This document shows positions 48,592 to 59,782 of a stretch of DNA of 64,000 bases, piece by piece. How positions within the stretch are numbered: the first letter of the stretch is position 1; the number at the start of each line of letters is the position of its first letter. The translations under genes were made by a program, and so were the position numbers. The notes under the pieces are model-generated. The model ran no database searches, had not been told where the DNA came from, and worked only from the letters and a program-made list of their open reading frames with translations. The DNA is from Protonemura montana (Eukaryota; Arthropoda; Insecta; Plecoptera; Nemouridae): NCBI GenBank assembly GCA_947568835.1, contig OX387602.1:19705021-19769020 (forward strand), written 5' to 3'.

Positions 48592-49967
48592 TCAAATACT
48601 TTCGATCAATTTGAATTTACCTTCTTGTGGTTTGTGCAAAACGTTAAAAAACTTTTTGTAAATTGTTTGATCTTCTCTGCCTGCATAGTTTTTCATAATC
48701 CATGTGTGATCCCAATTTGGATCAATCTTCTCACATGTGATTAACACTGTGCCGGGCTCCATTGCAAACAAAGTGCCATTTCTTCCCATTCCCACCTAAG
48801 AAAAAGATTAAAAAATAAGACTTGGTTTCTTTGAAGTGTGGAAAACACATATGCAATGTGCATAGAGAATTGCTTCCTTCAAAGTAGTTCAGTTGGTGAT
48901 TACCGCTATCACTTTGCTTTTCTCTGTAAGTTCCGTACCTCCACTACACTTTCCTCTTCCCTTTAGGCGTGCCTAAAAGTAGTATCTAATTACGTAAAAT
49001 CTAATACTATAGATGTACCTACCTCTACCTAACTTAGTAGATATCGTGCTTTTAGCTTAGGCCAACGGTAGAATTTGATAATTGTTTCAGAAGTAAATTT
49101 AACTTTTTTATACCTATTTGGTTTGGTGAAGTGGTTCACAGCTGTGGGTGAATGTTGTGGTGAGTATCAGACTTGCTCTGTTGAGATTGACTTGAGATCC
49201 TAAAATGGACCTAAAAAGTATCTTGGAATTTATAGGTCCTTTATAGGACCACAAGTCAATCTCGACAGAGCAAATCCGATACTCACCACAACATTTTTTA
49301 GATTTATCCAGAAAATTTCAATAAAAAACACAAAATATTCTCTTTTACTCAAGAGAATGAAAATGTCAAATGGATTTCTTTCCAGATGCCAAAACTTAGC
49401 TCTTAGATGGAATGGAATGAACGTTTCAGGATAGATATGGGGCTATACTTGTACATGCTTATTCCTTAGAAAAAAGAATGGGTCTTGTACCATAGAAAAA
49501 AGATAGGCTATACTTATACCATGAGTATGGGGTTTGTACAGACACTAATGCGAACGATCTGGATCAAAGTGTTTAAATTGATCTGCTCTCCTTATAGGAC
49601 TGTAAAGATCTTTGCTTGACATAGCACGGCCATTCTAGAAATACACTAACCAAATACTCTGTACATAACTTTTTATTAGTTTAATATCATAATCTCTTCT
49701 ACTTACATTAAGTCCTGCATGAAATCGTAGATTGAGCTGCGCTGCTAGGATGGTCCCAGCCTGAACATAATGCCCATCCTGAACTCGAACCCCTCGATGC
49801 TTAGGTCTCGCATGCCCTTTTTGGTTGCGAGTGCTACCACCCGTTTTCTTCGAAGCACATCGTACAGCATCAGCTTTAGAAAATGCAATGGTTAAGGAAG
49901 GAAGAAGTACTTGTCGACTAGAATTCGAACTTAGGTTAAGCAAGCCAATCAATCCCAACGCAGACAT
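48592..49967 (-). CDS. mRpL27: Mitochondrial large-subunit ribosomal protein bL27m (two exons, 154 aa)
   Basis: Exons on the minus strand: 49967-49707 and 48795-48592 (465 nt, phase 0). The N terminus MSALGLIGLLNLSSNSSRQ is a plausible mitochondrial presequence. RCASKKTGGSTRNQKGHARPKHRGVRVQDGHYVQAGTILAAQ is the bL27 core (bacterial counterpart: A-x-KK-GGGS-x-N-GRDS...G-x-GxxVxAG-x-I). The N-terminal arm of bL27 reaches the peptidyl-transferase centre. GMGRNGTLFAMEPG follows, then a mitochondrial C-terminal extension ending KFKLIESI. The length is close to human MRPL27. An upstream in-frame open stretch has no ATG, so the start at 49967 is chosen. The 911-base intron carries a palindromic MITE-like element. 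Confidence 0.94.
49151..49295. mobile_element. Palindromic MITE-like foldback (145 bp) in the mRpL27 intron
   Basis: The left arm 49151-49194 and right arm 49252-49295 are inverted copies of 44 bases with only a few mismatches (start AATGTTGTGGTGAGTATC). The centre holds a smaller inverted repeat (GGTCC-TTTATA-GGACC). The whole would fold into one long hairpin. It has no coding capacity. The size and symmetry fit a MITE or an inverted SINE remnant. Confidence 0.75.
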
Positions 49968-50509
49968 AATTCCTACAGAACTATGACAACAAATAGGTTC
50001 ATGGAAGAGCAAGGGTAGAGGTTAACCTCTTTTTCACAGCTGTTTTGCAGGACAACTTTGCAGTGTTGCCAAAGGAACATACAAGAAATTACAAGCAAAC
50101 AAAAATTTAAATTAGTCTAATTTTGCATTCAGGATTCGCACGAAGAGTGTAATTAATTGATGAGAATTAAAGACCATTTTATTTTACCAATGAACTGTCA
50201 ACATTAAAAATAAATAAAAAAATATATTATTTAATTGTTATTCAAATGTTCTCCCCCATCTCATTTGGAGACAAAACCATAGGTAATATTAACAGTTTTG
50301 AACCTTTGCTAGCTGTAGTACCTTCCGTGGGAACCCTGATCTTATGAGTTGTGATACCACACATTATGTAATTAAGGAGATTGAAGCAATTAAACCACTC
50401 GTGTCAAAAGAGAATTTCTTATTGTATACATACATCAAATTACAAGACAGGACAGACTTAAATATACCATGTTCTTCAGGAACAAGTGATTCAACAAAAC
50501 TGTTAATAA
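49968..50509. other. Intergenic region between mRpL27 and RPB11
   Basis: This 540-base stretch must hold the mRpL27 promoter (right of 49967, minus strand) and the RPB11 3' UTR. It is AT-rich and I see no other feature. Confidence 0.5.
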
Positions 50510-52552
50510 CTAATCGAGGCCTTCCTTCTTCTCTTTGATTGCATCCTGGAACAAACAAGCACACATTGGATAAAAAAATTGTGAAATGAAAATTCTGCAG
50601 AGGGAACCTCAAAGTAAGAAATAAGCTACTAGGTCAGGAGTTGCCACGTAATTGTTCAAGAAACATGTTCCTCAAACATGCATGTAACTTACTTTAAATC
50701 TCTCTTCAAACAGAGAGAGCTCTGCAAGAAGATCGGTTATTGCATTTGTAAGCGCATCTTGTGGAGTGTAGTCTGATGTCGTCTGTATACGAATTATGAA
50801 TTTGTGCTCCAAAGGATGGGGCAACTTATATCCCGCAAATAATACATTCGGATCCTTCAAAAGTTGGCTGGAAAACAAAAATAACTTTAAATATTTATAA
50901 CAACCCACAAACAGATATCATGAAGTTCGTTTATTTGATTTTGACCAGGTTTGTATGCTACTGTTGATGGGCAGCTGAAAGCTATCCATAATTAGTGACA
51001 CTACCATGAAATTTGGGAAATTGGCAAGGTTGCCGCTCACAGTTGAAACGAAGTTACCAGGAGGACAGACAGCGCTAATTCTGGCTAGATGCCCAGCCGT
51101 GGTTTCCCTAATTTTTTCCAGGACCCTTATTCACTAACTTTTCTCGTCGCCAATGCCCGGCAATGGGAGTCCAATTGCGAGAAATGGAAATCTCGCCTAA
51201 AATTGGTATTCACTATCTAGTAATGCGATCCAAAGCCGCGAATTGGAATTACAACCGGGACTTTCTTTTTCTGAGTCAACCGGACCCCGTAAATGGACTA
51301 AGTTGGGTTAAAGGTTGACAAACAATCATCGTCAAAGAACCAAATTCTTTTCAAAGTATCCCTTCTAAGTTATAATTAAGTATATATTGTGAGAAGTGTC
51401 GTATTACGCGTTTCACAATGGTAATGTGACTATCTTTCCAAGAAAAAACATGCGTAATAATTTAGTGTAACAAAGATAGAATGCTAAAATATTGTAGTGA
51501 TGGTGATGTCCAAAGTATTGGCGTTGAACAAGGTTATAACTCTATTCCACTAAAAATTGAATGAAACAGATTTGTATTTATTATAGCTATTGCCCTTTGA
51601 ATATGAAAATCATTTATGAATATGAAATAATGCATGGTTATGGTCATTTACAACGTATGTGACAACTATAAAAGGTTGCTGAGTTTAAGGAATGAATTTA
51701 ATAAAATATTTACAATTAAAAAGAAATATTCTTCTGATTTTCAGGAAAATTTTAAATGATCGACGTGGTGTTCGGCTGAGATGTTTCGTTGTTGCAATAA
51801 TAAGAAGGTGCAAACGAAGAATCCTTGAAATGTCAAAAGCGAAAACGAATTCATAATTCAGCAGTATTTTATCAGTTTTCCACTCTGCCTTTGCCTCATT
51901 GACTCTGATTTCCCCTCCAGTGCCTTGGTTTCCATTTACCCGCCCGAGTCCATTGCCAAGTGCATAGTGAATACCAACTTTCTGGGCATTGGCATTCGCG
52001 CGACTTCAACATTTTGTCTAATGCCGGATATTGAAATTCTGACCAAATATTCGGAAAGTTAGTGAATAAGGCTCCAGTTGGATTTTCTAGCCATTCAAAT
52101 TTGGAGCCGGGAATTTGCCATTAGCTACTTCTATCGCTGCTCCTTCACTTGGCGGGAACAAATGGGCAGCCTCCCAAAAGCGATTAACCTGACCAATATT
52201 ATCTGCTACCAGTGCTACTAACGTTGCAACATAGATTGCAACTAGCTGTTGATTATATACACACTCAACAATCATGGCCAGGATATCACTTACTTTCTTA
52301 TCATGTTTCCCAGTGTATGATCTTCTTTATTGATCGTAAAAATCGCTGCATTTGGTACCTTTGTATCTTGTTCTTTTATTACCCTGAAATAAGAAATCTT
52401 TTTAGTTTCAAGCTTCATCTGACTGCACCTGTTAGGGAATCCATAGCCAATCTTAACCTGCAAAATTTTGAAAATATCTTTTTTGTTTAAATTACTCACT
52501 TCTTTTCTCCTTCAAAGAGTAAGAATGACTCAAATGTAGGTGGAGCATTCAT
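50510..52552 (-). CDS. Rpb11: DNA-directed RNA polymerase II subunit RPB11 (four exons, 117 aa)
   Basis: Exons on the minus strand: 52552-52500, 52383-52294, 50867-50693 and 50545-50510 (354 nt). The protein starts [18 protein letters not shown] and continues [60 protein letters not shown] and [25 protein letters not shown], ending [11 protein letters not shown]. This is near the full human RPB11 pattern and the same length (117). RPB11 pairs with RPB3 in an alpha-like heterodimer that nucleates assembly of RNA polymerase II. The last exon encodes only 11 residues. Intron 2 (1426 bases) carries a terminal-inverted-repeat element. The gene is divergent from P5cr, with 680 bases between the start codons. 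Confidence 0.97.
51126..52071. mobile_element. Non-coding element with terminal inverted repeats (about 946 bp) in RPB11 intron 2
   Basis: A perfect 17-base terminal inverted repeat (CCTTATTCACTAACTTT) bounds the element at 51126-51142 and 52055-52071. Subterminal motifs also recur in inverted orientation: GCCAATGCCC and TTGGTATTCACTAT near 51215 on the left and near 51968 on the right. No transposase-like frame is visible. No clear target-site duplication was found. A MITE or other non-autonomous DNA transposon is the best reading. Confidence 0.7.
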
Positions 52553-53232
52553 AACTAAACGATATTTTCTGATATGCTCAAAATGGAATTAGACGGCCCA
52601 GAAATATCCCGAACAAGGCGCATTTGTCGCCGAATATCCAAATAAAGCTGTCAGATTTCAATCAAGCGTACTTCGCACGCGTGCGCATGAGCTATAAGGC
52701 TCCCCAAGTTAAGCCAATCACATGATTCTGAGTATTTGGCGGCAAAATGTGTATTGTTGTGCAAAAATTGTGTGCCATTTCTGATTACGCTTAATTAAAA
52801 GAAATTAAACGGAATGATGCTTGATAATAAAGACACTGTACAACGAAGTTTTGCCACTAACGTATGATCTTCAAGTTTGTTTTTTCATCCTACAATGATA
52901 TAAACTACACAATGAGGCATTTTTATTTATACTGAAGTGGTTAAACCTTTTCAAATGTAGTGCCATTATCTTTTTCTGTTTTACTAATGCATCTTACATC
53001 GGTTAGTGATATCTTTCGATAAGTTATTGAAACGCGATTAGAATTTGGCATCACGCCAGTAATCACAAGTGAACTGATAAAAGTGTTGTTATTCTCTCAA
53101 CTCAAATTTGATCCAACCACACGAACTGTAACGTAATAATTAATGTCAATAGAACCAATTTTCATTCAGTGGCGGCGAAGATATCGAATGAAGAACATTC
53201 AGTAGAGAAGCTAGTGTAGAAAAAGCTCAGTC
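52553..53232. promoter_or_regulatory. Shared upstream region of the divergent RPB11 and P5cr genes
   Basis: The 680 bases between the two start codons must contain both core promoters and 5' UTRs. The sequence is AT-rich, and no TATA box at a convincing distance or other named motif stands out. A bidirectional promoter is an inference from the head-to-head layout alone. Confidence 0.45.
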
Positions 53233-54784
53233 ATGATCAAAATAGGGTTCATAGGGGCAGGGAAGATGGCTCAAGCACTAGCGAAAGGGTTCATTTCGGC
53301 AGGTGAGAGAAACTATTAATACGACGTTAAGATTGTATGCCATAAAATATGAAACACAGATACTTTGCTCAGTTCAAGGTCTTGCAAAGTTACGTGTTTT
53401 TTTCACATAATATAATTTTTAAGAAAACTAAACAAGTCTGTTTGCAAGTATCAATGTGCTAAGTTCATCTTAAACGCGTGCAAAAATTTGTAATTTTAAC
53501 ACACCCTTCAAACTATCAATTGGTCGATAACAAAGAACCCTCTTGAGTAACCAAAACGATTTCATGTCACAAGGACAAACGATAATGAAGTCAACATTAG
53601 TTGCCGTTCTTACTTAGGGTCAATTTATTTGACCTATTGACATGGCTACTTGATGATATGGTACAGTCTGAATATGATCTTCTAAAAGTGGACCTATTCG
53701 TTTGTTTGTATTGCAATAACTTAAAGATCTTGTCCTTACGTCTTTTTAGTAGGAATCTAATATATTATAACGAACTCGTTGCAGGGATAGCACGAGGAGA
53801 AAACATCATAGCCAGCTGTGCCCCACAAGATCTACAGTGCAAAGAGATTTTCGAGGCAAGTAGACTCAGGCTTCTTTTTCATTTTACAGAGTAAAACTCA
53901 CCAGGAAAAAATTTTATGGACCTAAACCGCAACATTCTTATTTTCAGGAATTAGGTGCAACAGCGTTGTTTGAAAACAAACCGGTTGTTAAAAACTCTGA
54001 TGTGGTGATTTTGGCTGTGAAGCCTTCTGTCATGTCAATCGTACTCGCAGATATAAAGCCTGTTGTAACTAGCAGAAATCTTTTGCTCTCCATCGCTATG
54101 GGCGTATCAATATCAGACATAGAAAAGGTGACTACCACTCTAGACTTAATAACAGTTACCGTTTAAACATTATCATCTACTCTCATTAACAGGGGCTTAA
54201 AGCCAATTAATACTAAAAAATGAGCTGAAACACATAACTTGAATTACCCAGATTCAAAATCAATTACAATAATTTGTTGTCCTTCACCCCACTAGTCCCT
54301 GCCGAACGACTCTCGCGTCGTTAGGGTGATGCCTAACACGACTGCGGTGGTTGGTTGCGGTGCATCTGTGTTTGCATGCGGGTCATCCGCACTCCCTGAG
54401 GACACACAAACAACACAGCGACTGCTCCAAGCAGTGGGCACGTGCGACCAAGTCGCAGAGTATCTTTTTGACCCCATAACGGCGCTGAGTGGTTCTGGCC
54501 CTGCCTACATCTACATGGTCATCGAGGCCTTGGCTGACGGGGGCGTCAAGATGGGGCTGCCGAGGTTGCTAGCTTACAAATTGGCGGCGCAGACCGTGCT
54601 AGGAGCTGGCAAGATGGTCATGGAGACTAACACGCACCCTGGCGAGCTAAAGGACGATGTGATGTCACCGGCAGGATCAACGGCAGAGGCCGTGCACTTT
54701 CTCGAGAAATCTGGTATGCGTGCAGCTTTTATTGGCGCAATCGAAGTTGCCACTCTCAAGTGCAGGGACACTGCTGGAAAGTGA
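53233..54784 (+). CDS. P5cr: Pyrroline-5-carboxylate reductase (four exons, 269 aa)
   Basis: Exons 53233-53302, 53785-53855, 53948-54127 and 54296-54784 (810 nt, in frame). The enzyme reduces pyrroline-5-carboxylate to proline with NAD(P)H. The N terminus MIKIGFIGAGKMAQALAKGF is the Rossmann dinucleotide loop (GxGxMxxA). Then follow SDVVILAVKPSVM, RVVRVMPNTTAVVGCGASV, TALSGSGPAYIYMVIEALADGGVKMGLPR (substrate-binding and dimer region) and HPGELKDDVMSPAGSTAEAVHFLEKSGMRAAFI. The length is usual for the family (about 270). No organelle presequence is present, so cytosolic location is likely. Intron 2 appears to use a GC donor (GAG|GCAAGT, 53856). A candidate polyA signal lies at 55187. Confidence 0.95.
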
Positions 54785-57171
54785 TATGGAATACTTCATG
54801 ATGGAAAATGCATTTTTTTGATAGAATTTGGTTCCCAGTGCTTGCATCACAATGGTACCCATTTCCATTAAAAAAATGATACAGACTGCATTGTAGAGGG
54901 AGGCCAAATGTGCCTTGTAACATTGTAAAATAGTAATTTTGCCAAAGATTTTCGACCAGTGAACAATTATAACTCTTTATAACACGACAATGATATTACA
55001 TAACAATATTTATTTACAATTTTTTAAGAAAAACAAATGTAGCTAACTACATTATCCAATTGAACGTAGGTACTACCTAAAACATCAGTTACGAAAAACA
55101 CCTTAATTGTGAATTTATTTTTAATGTTTTATTGGTATTGTGTGGTTCCAGATATAATTTTTCTACTGTACAAAAAATATACCATAAATAAAATGTCAAA
55201 TACTTCTTCATTCATCCAGAAGGATGGTACAGGTATCCAATAGAACATGTTATTTGAGCGTAAAATGACGGAAACAAACCGTAAATCCAAACTGGCTTTC
55301 TGGTGTCACAAGAAATTACTGGGAAACACATATTTCAATAATTCTTTCAATTCTCAAGCAAGCATTGCAAGTAGTAATAAAACGTATTCTTTCGATAAGG
55401 TAGCTAGCCTAATTTGGATTCCATCAACAATCAACAAATCATCACTCACAAAATCAAGTGCTTAATGCAATAAATGAACACCGAGGTGTTTACTAGTGGG
55501 AATTGTTTCGACAACAAAAAAACATATAATGGATAAACGTATTTCATTACTACACAGTAGCAGCGAGTGGCCTGTAACGGCGAGACGATAATATTGATAA
55601 GCACCAATGGAGCGGCTACCGACGGCAGAAGACACATACACATTGGACGAATCGACTGGGTGTGTAGTACTGCGTAACATTGGCCTACGTACGTGTGCAA
55701 GAGGATGCCCTGCGAATTTCCCTCACCTCTCCAACCCTCCATGCTTTAGCATAACCATCCACTTCGCTAAACCTATTATTATCGTACCAATCACTTGTAT
55801 CATATTCTATTATCGTATTATATACAAGTTATCTATCAACCGAAATATACAAATAAATATAATTAGTACCTAGATTTAATAGTATATAACTTTTATCACT
55901 TCTAATTCTTTATAACACTGTAAAAAACACCATTCACTTTTCGCTTCACAATATTATTACGATATATCGTCAGGTCAGTCTTTCGGTATACTCGCTCTAG
56001 CCGTCATGGTTTAGGCATCTACTTGTGAACCATTTGACATCACGCAATATACTACAATATCAAAAAAAAACTCTACAGCTTAAATCTTGTTTAGATATTC
56101 AGCATGATGATTAATATGAGATCCATTATTAATATTGCCGAGTTTCTAACTGCTGGATTACGACTAAACAACACCTCGTTTATGTACGTATTTATGATTG
56201 AAGTCTATTTAGTGAGATAATTGAGGTGCAAGTCATGTTATGTGCCGACTCACAGGTACAGATACACATTGATTTTCTTACAGATATTGCATTACTGTCA
56301 TGTGACAAAAGATTAAAATTTAAAACAATTTTCCTCAAGATGAACTTCCTCGAGTAGACACCGATAGGAAGTACAACCACGAACGGTGCAATACTAGGTG
56401 TTTTCATTTGACTAGCGAATTGAAACGAGATAAAAACACATTAAAAATAGATAAAAATTAAAATCTAAGTGCCCAGCAAATAGTGCCGAACGGTCGAACT
56501 AAGTTCGTTGTTCTTAAACAGAGTAGTGCCCGATTCCTTTCAAGTATTTGCTAGTTACAGATTCGAGCTAATAGATGCGTTGCCAAACACGCTATCGATA
56601 GGATCACCGAATGTTTGATAACTCAATGCCTCTAAAGAATGACAAACCTTTCAATAAGCATTTAATATCCTATTCCAAACAAAAAAAGTGTTTCACTCCT
56701 AGAATTGGAGTGTATGTTTGAAATTATAAAATCAAAAGTAAAATTTTCCAGTAATTAATATGTACCTATTTGAGTTTTTCTTGTAATTTAAAAAACAGTT
56801 AGATTTTTAGCCTGCATCTAATTCTTTGAACTGCAAACCTGCAACCAGAACTCTTTGAGAGCCGGCAAGGTCTAGAGAAGCCGTATTACGGTAGGTACAG
56901 TGAATGGGAAGTTTCACTTGAATAGCAATGTTTTTGGTATAAAAGGCAACATTGTTACTGCCATGTATTAAAAAATTAAAAAATTAAGTAATCATTATTT
57001 GAATGCAGGTAATAAGTATTGAGTAGTAAACTTCTGCTGCTTTAATTTTGGTCGAATGAAGTTATCTAAAACATGCTGAGAGGTGTCAGACGCTTACGAA
57101 AAACATCATCGGATTTGCTTCTAATAATTGTATTGGCTACTCGCTAGGTAATTGTTGACAGGATAGGTTAA
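54785..57171. other. Intergenic region between convergent P5cr and TMCC genes
   Basis: 2.4 kb of AT-rich DNA with both 3' UTRs. AATAAA at 55187-55192 may end P5cr transcripts. Open frames at 55446-55873 on both strands lack similarity to any family I know. No repeat with clear borders is seen. Confidence 0.5.
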
Positions 57172-59729
57172 CTACTTGACAGATAAGGCTTCTTTCAAGT
57201 GCCGCATCAGATGTGTGCCAACGTCTCTAAGCTCTGGCCACTGCTTTAAGACGAAGACAATTCCAGCCACAAGTAAGGTGGTTGTCAGCACTCGTAACCT
57301 GAAAAAAATCACCAATTTTAAGTTTTTAACCAATTTAAACATAATTATTGTTTCATTTACTAACTTTAAGTGGCTTAAAATGCATGGAGATAATATTTAA
57401 ATTACTTAAAAATTTTGGTCATAATATCACTGTCTACCATGCAAATTGTCTACTCATTAAAAATACACAATAACCATTATTTATTTCTGATTAAACTACT
57501 TAACTATTTCCAAGAGTAAATCAATATTAGAACAGACGTGTTTCTTAAACGTGAATATGATTAGCAGTCTCAGAGAGAGTTAACAATCATATATGTAATG
57601 GTAGGAAATCGCGGGCCACAACACATGGTACATACCGGGTGCGCAAGAAGGGCATGACAATGCCTGCAGTGGTTGCGACCAACAAAAGAACAACCTGCAA
57701 CACTGTCAGCAGCACATTGATAAGCTTCACTGCCAGCGCCCTCGCATTAGAGTTGTCGATGCCCTCGAGCGTGACGTACTGCTGGTGCTGCAGCTGTTGG
57801 TGCTCCATCTTTGAAATCTGCAATATGGAGGCAACAGTCAGCATGTGCTAGGTGCCGAGTCTTGTTAGTCTTAAATCTCCAAGATTTAATATTATTCCAC
57901 TGTTCTTATAATTAGAATTACCTCTGTAGAAATAATTACTGTTGGTTTTAGATGCTACCTGCAATATATCTGATTGCTATTAAATTTAATTTCTTCAACA
58001 ACTGAACGATTTGGCAAGAAAAAAGAGCAATGGTTCATAAAAGCGACACCACATTTTTACTTAATTATCTTTGCATCAAAAGTGCCCGCAGGGAGAACGA
58101 AACATTATGTGGTCTTAGATGAAATCTTATTTAAATTGCAAACACTTGTAATGCGCGGGGTATTTTATTATTATGCGGTCTTATTTTACATTAACAATTA
58201 GAGTTCATACCCAAAAACACAACACAATAGGACACACAATCCGCAATGAATGTAAGAAATCTAATTGAGCCTAATGACTGTTGTCTTTGAGCTATGATGC
58301 TAATTTATTCTATTGATTGCACAAGTTTTAATAAGCCTGAACCAAGGCCGGTTATAAATGAGCTTCTTACCTTGGTCTGGCAACATTCTAGCATCTCATG
58401 TATATCTCTAAGCCGCTCCTCACTCTGGTATTGGACCTTCTCCTCCATGTCGGTGATAGTTTGCTTGAGATTCTCTACTTCGTTCTGGTGGAGTTCAGTG
58501 AGGTCGTTGACCTGCTCCTCGAGCCGTTCGCTGCGGAACCTCTCCTCTTGAAGCGACTGGCTCACAAACGACACTTCGTGCTGCAATGCCTGCTAACAAA
58601 ATAGACCCATCAATTTCTAGAAAAGAACTAATTCAGAAAAGAAGCAAGAAAGGTTAACTTATAACTTAAGTAAGCTTTCAAGTTAAAAGTTTCATCTCTC
58701 AAAAAGCACGAGCGATATTTGGGATGAGTAGGGCAACAAAAAAAGAAATGTTTATTAAAGGAGTTCAAGAGAACAACTTCCAACTAAAGAGTAAATAAAA
58801 ACAGCACTGATTGAAGTTTTAATTGTTGGGAACATCTGAAGACAAAAACAAAGAAATATACTAATCTCAAGCTCTTTGAAATGAAGCAAGCAAAGAAAGA
58901 CTCAAAGTTATAACAAAAAAAAAAACTCCTACTACAAGCAACCACCCCAGTCCTCAAAACATAAACCGACCTTCATTGCATCGAGCTCTTCTCGAAACCG
59001 CTCGAACTCCTCCCGGCGCTCCTGCATCTCCGTGAAAATGGGCTCCAGGTTGTAGGTGGGCGACGACACGCCCATAGCGGCGTGGTGGCGTGGAGAAGAG
59101 GTGTGCGTGGCGCCCGGCGGCAAGCTGCCGCTAGTCACGGAGCTGCACGCCGATCCGCCGTCTGAAGGATACTTGGTGACGCCCGCGCTCGACGACGCGT
59201 GAGTCGAACCGAGGCTGCAGCCGCCTGGTAATGTTGCGCTGCCGTGGTGTACTTTCTCATCGTCTACCGAGCAGTTGTCACCATTTCCTAAGCACATTCA
59301 GAATGTCTTGTTGTATCTCATATTTTGAGCGAGTCGTTAGGTTGCGCCAATGAGATTCATTTAACATTTCTTAGCTCCAAAATTTGCAGATAGCCTTAGA
59401 AATGAACAATTATTTTCTATTGAACAATGGGATTGGATTAGATTTGCGTCGAATGGATTAGAACTACTCATGAATACTTATGATTTGTCTCTAATATATA
59501 AGAATAATATACTTTTAATTCTAATATACTTTTGTATATCGGTACCACAGTATATCAACAGTACTTGGGTGAATTTTAACTCACATCTGAATTGTTTGTA
59601 ATGTAATATATGAAAAATTGGCTTCTGAGCTATCAAATAAACATTATTATTATTATAAAAAGTTATTTGAATTGTGTTGGAAGATGAGCATAGCGATAAT
59701 TTAGCATGATAAAATGTGAAGCCTGTATA

Positions 59730-59782
<53 letters not shown>

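Noticed and set aside
55446-55873. Overlapping open frames on both strands after P5cr
   Set aside because: No recognisable domain or splice partners, and open frames on both strands suggest chance.
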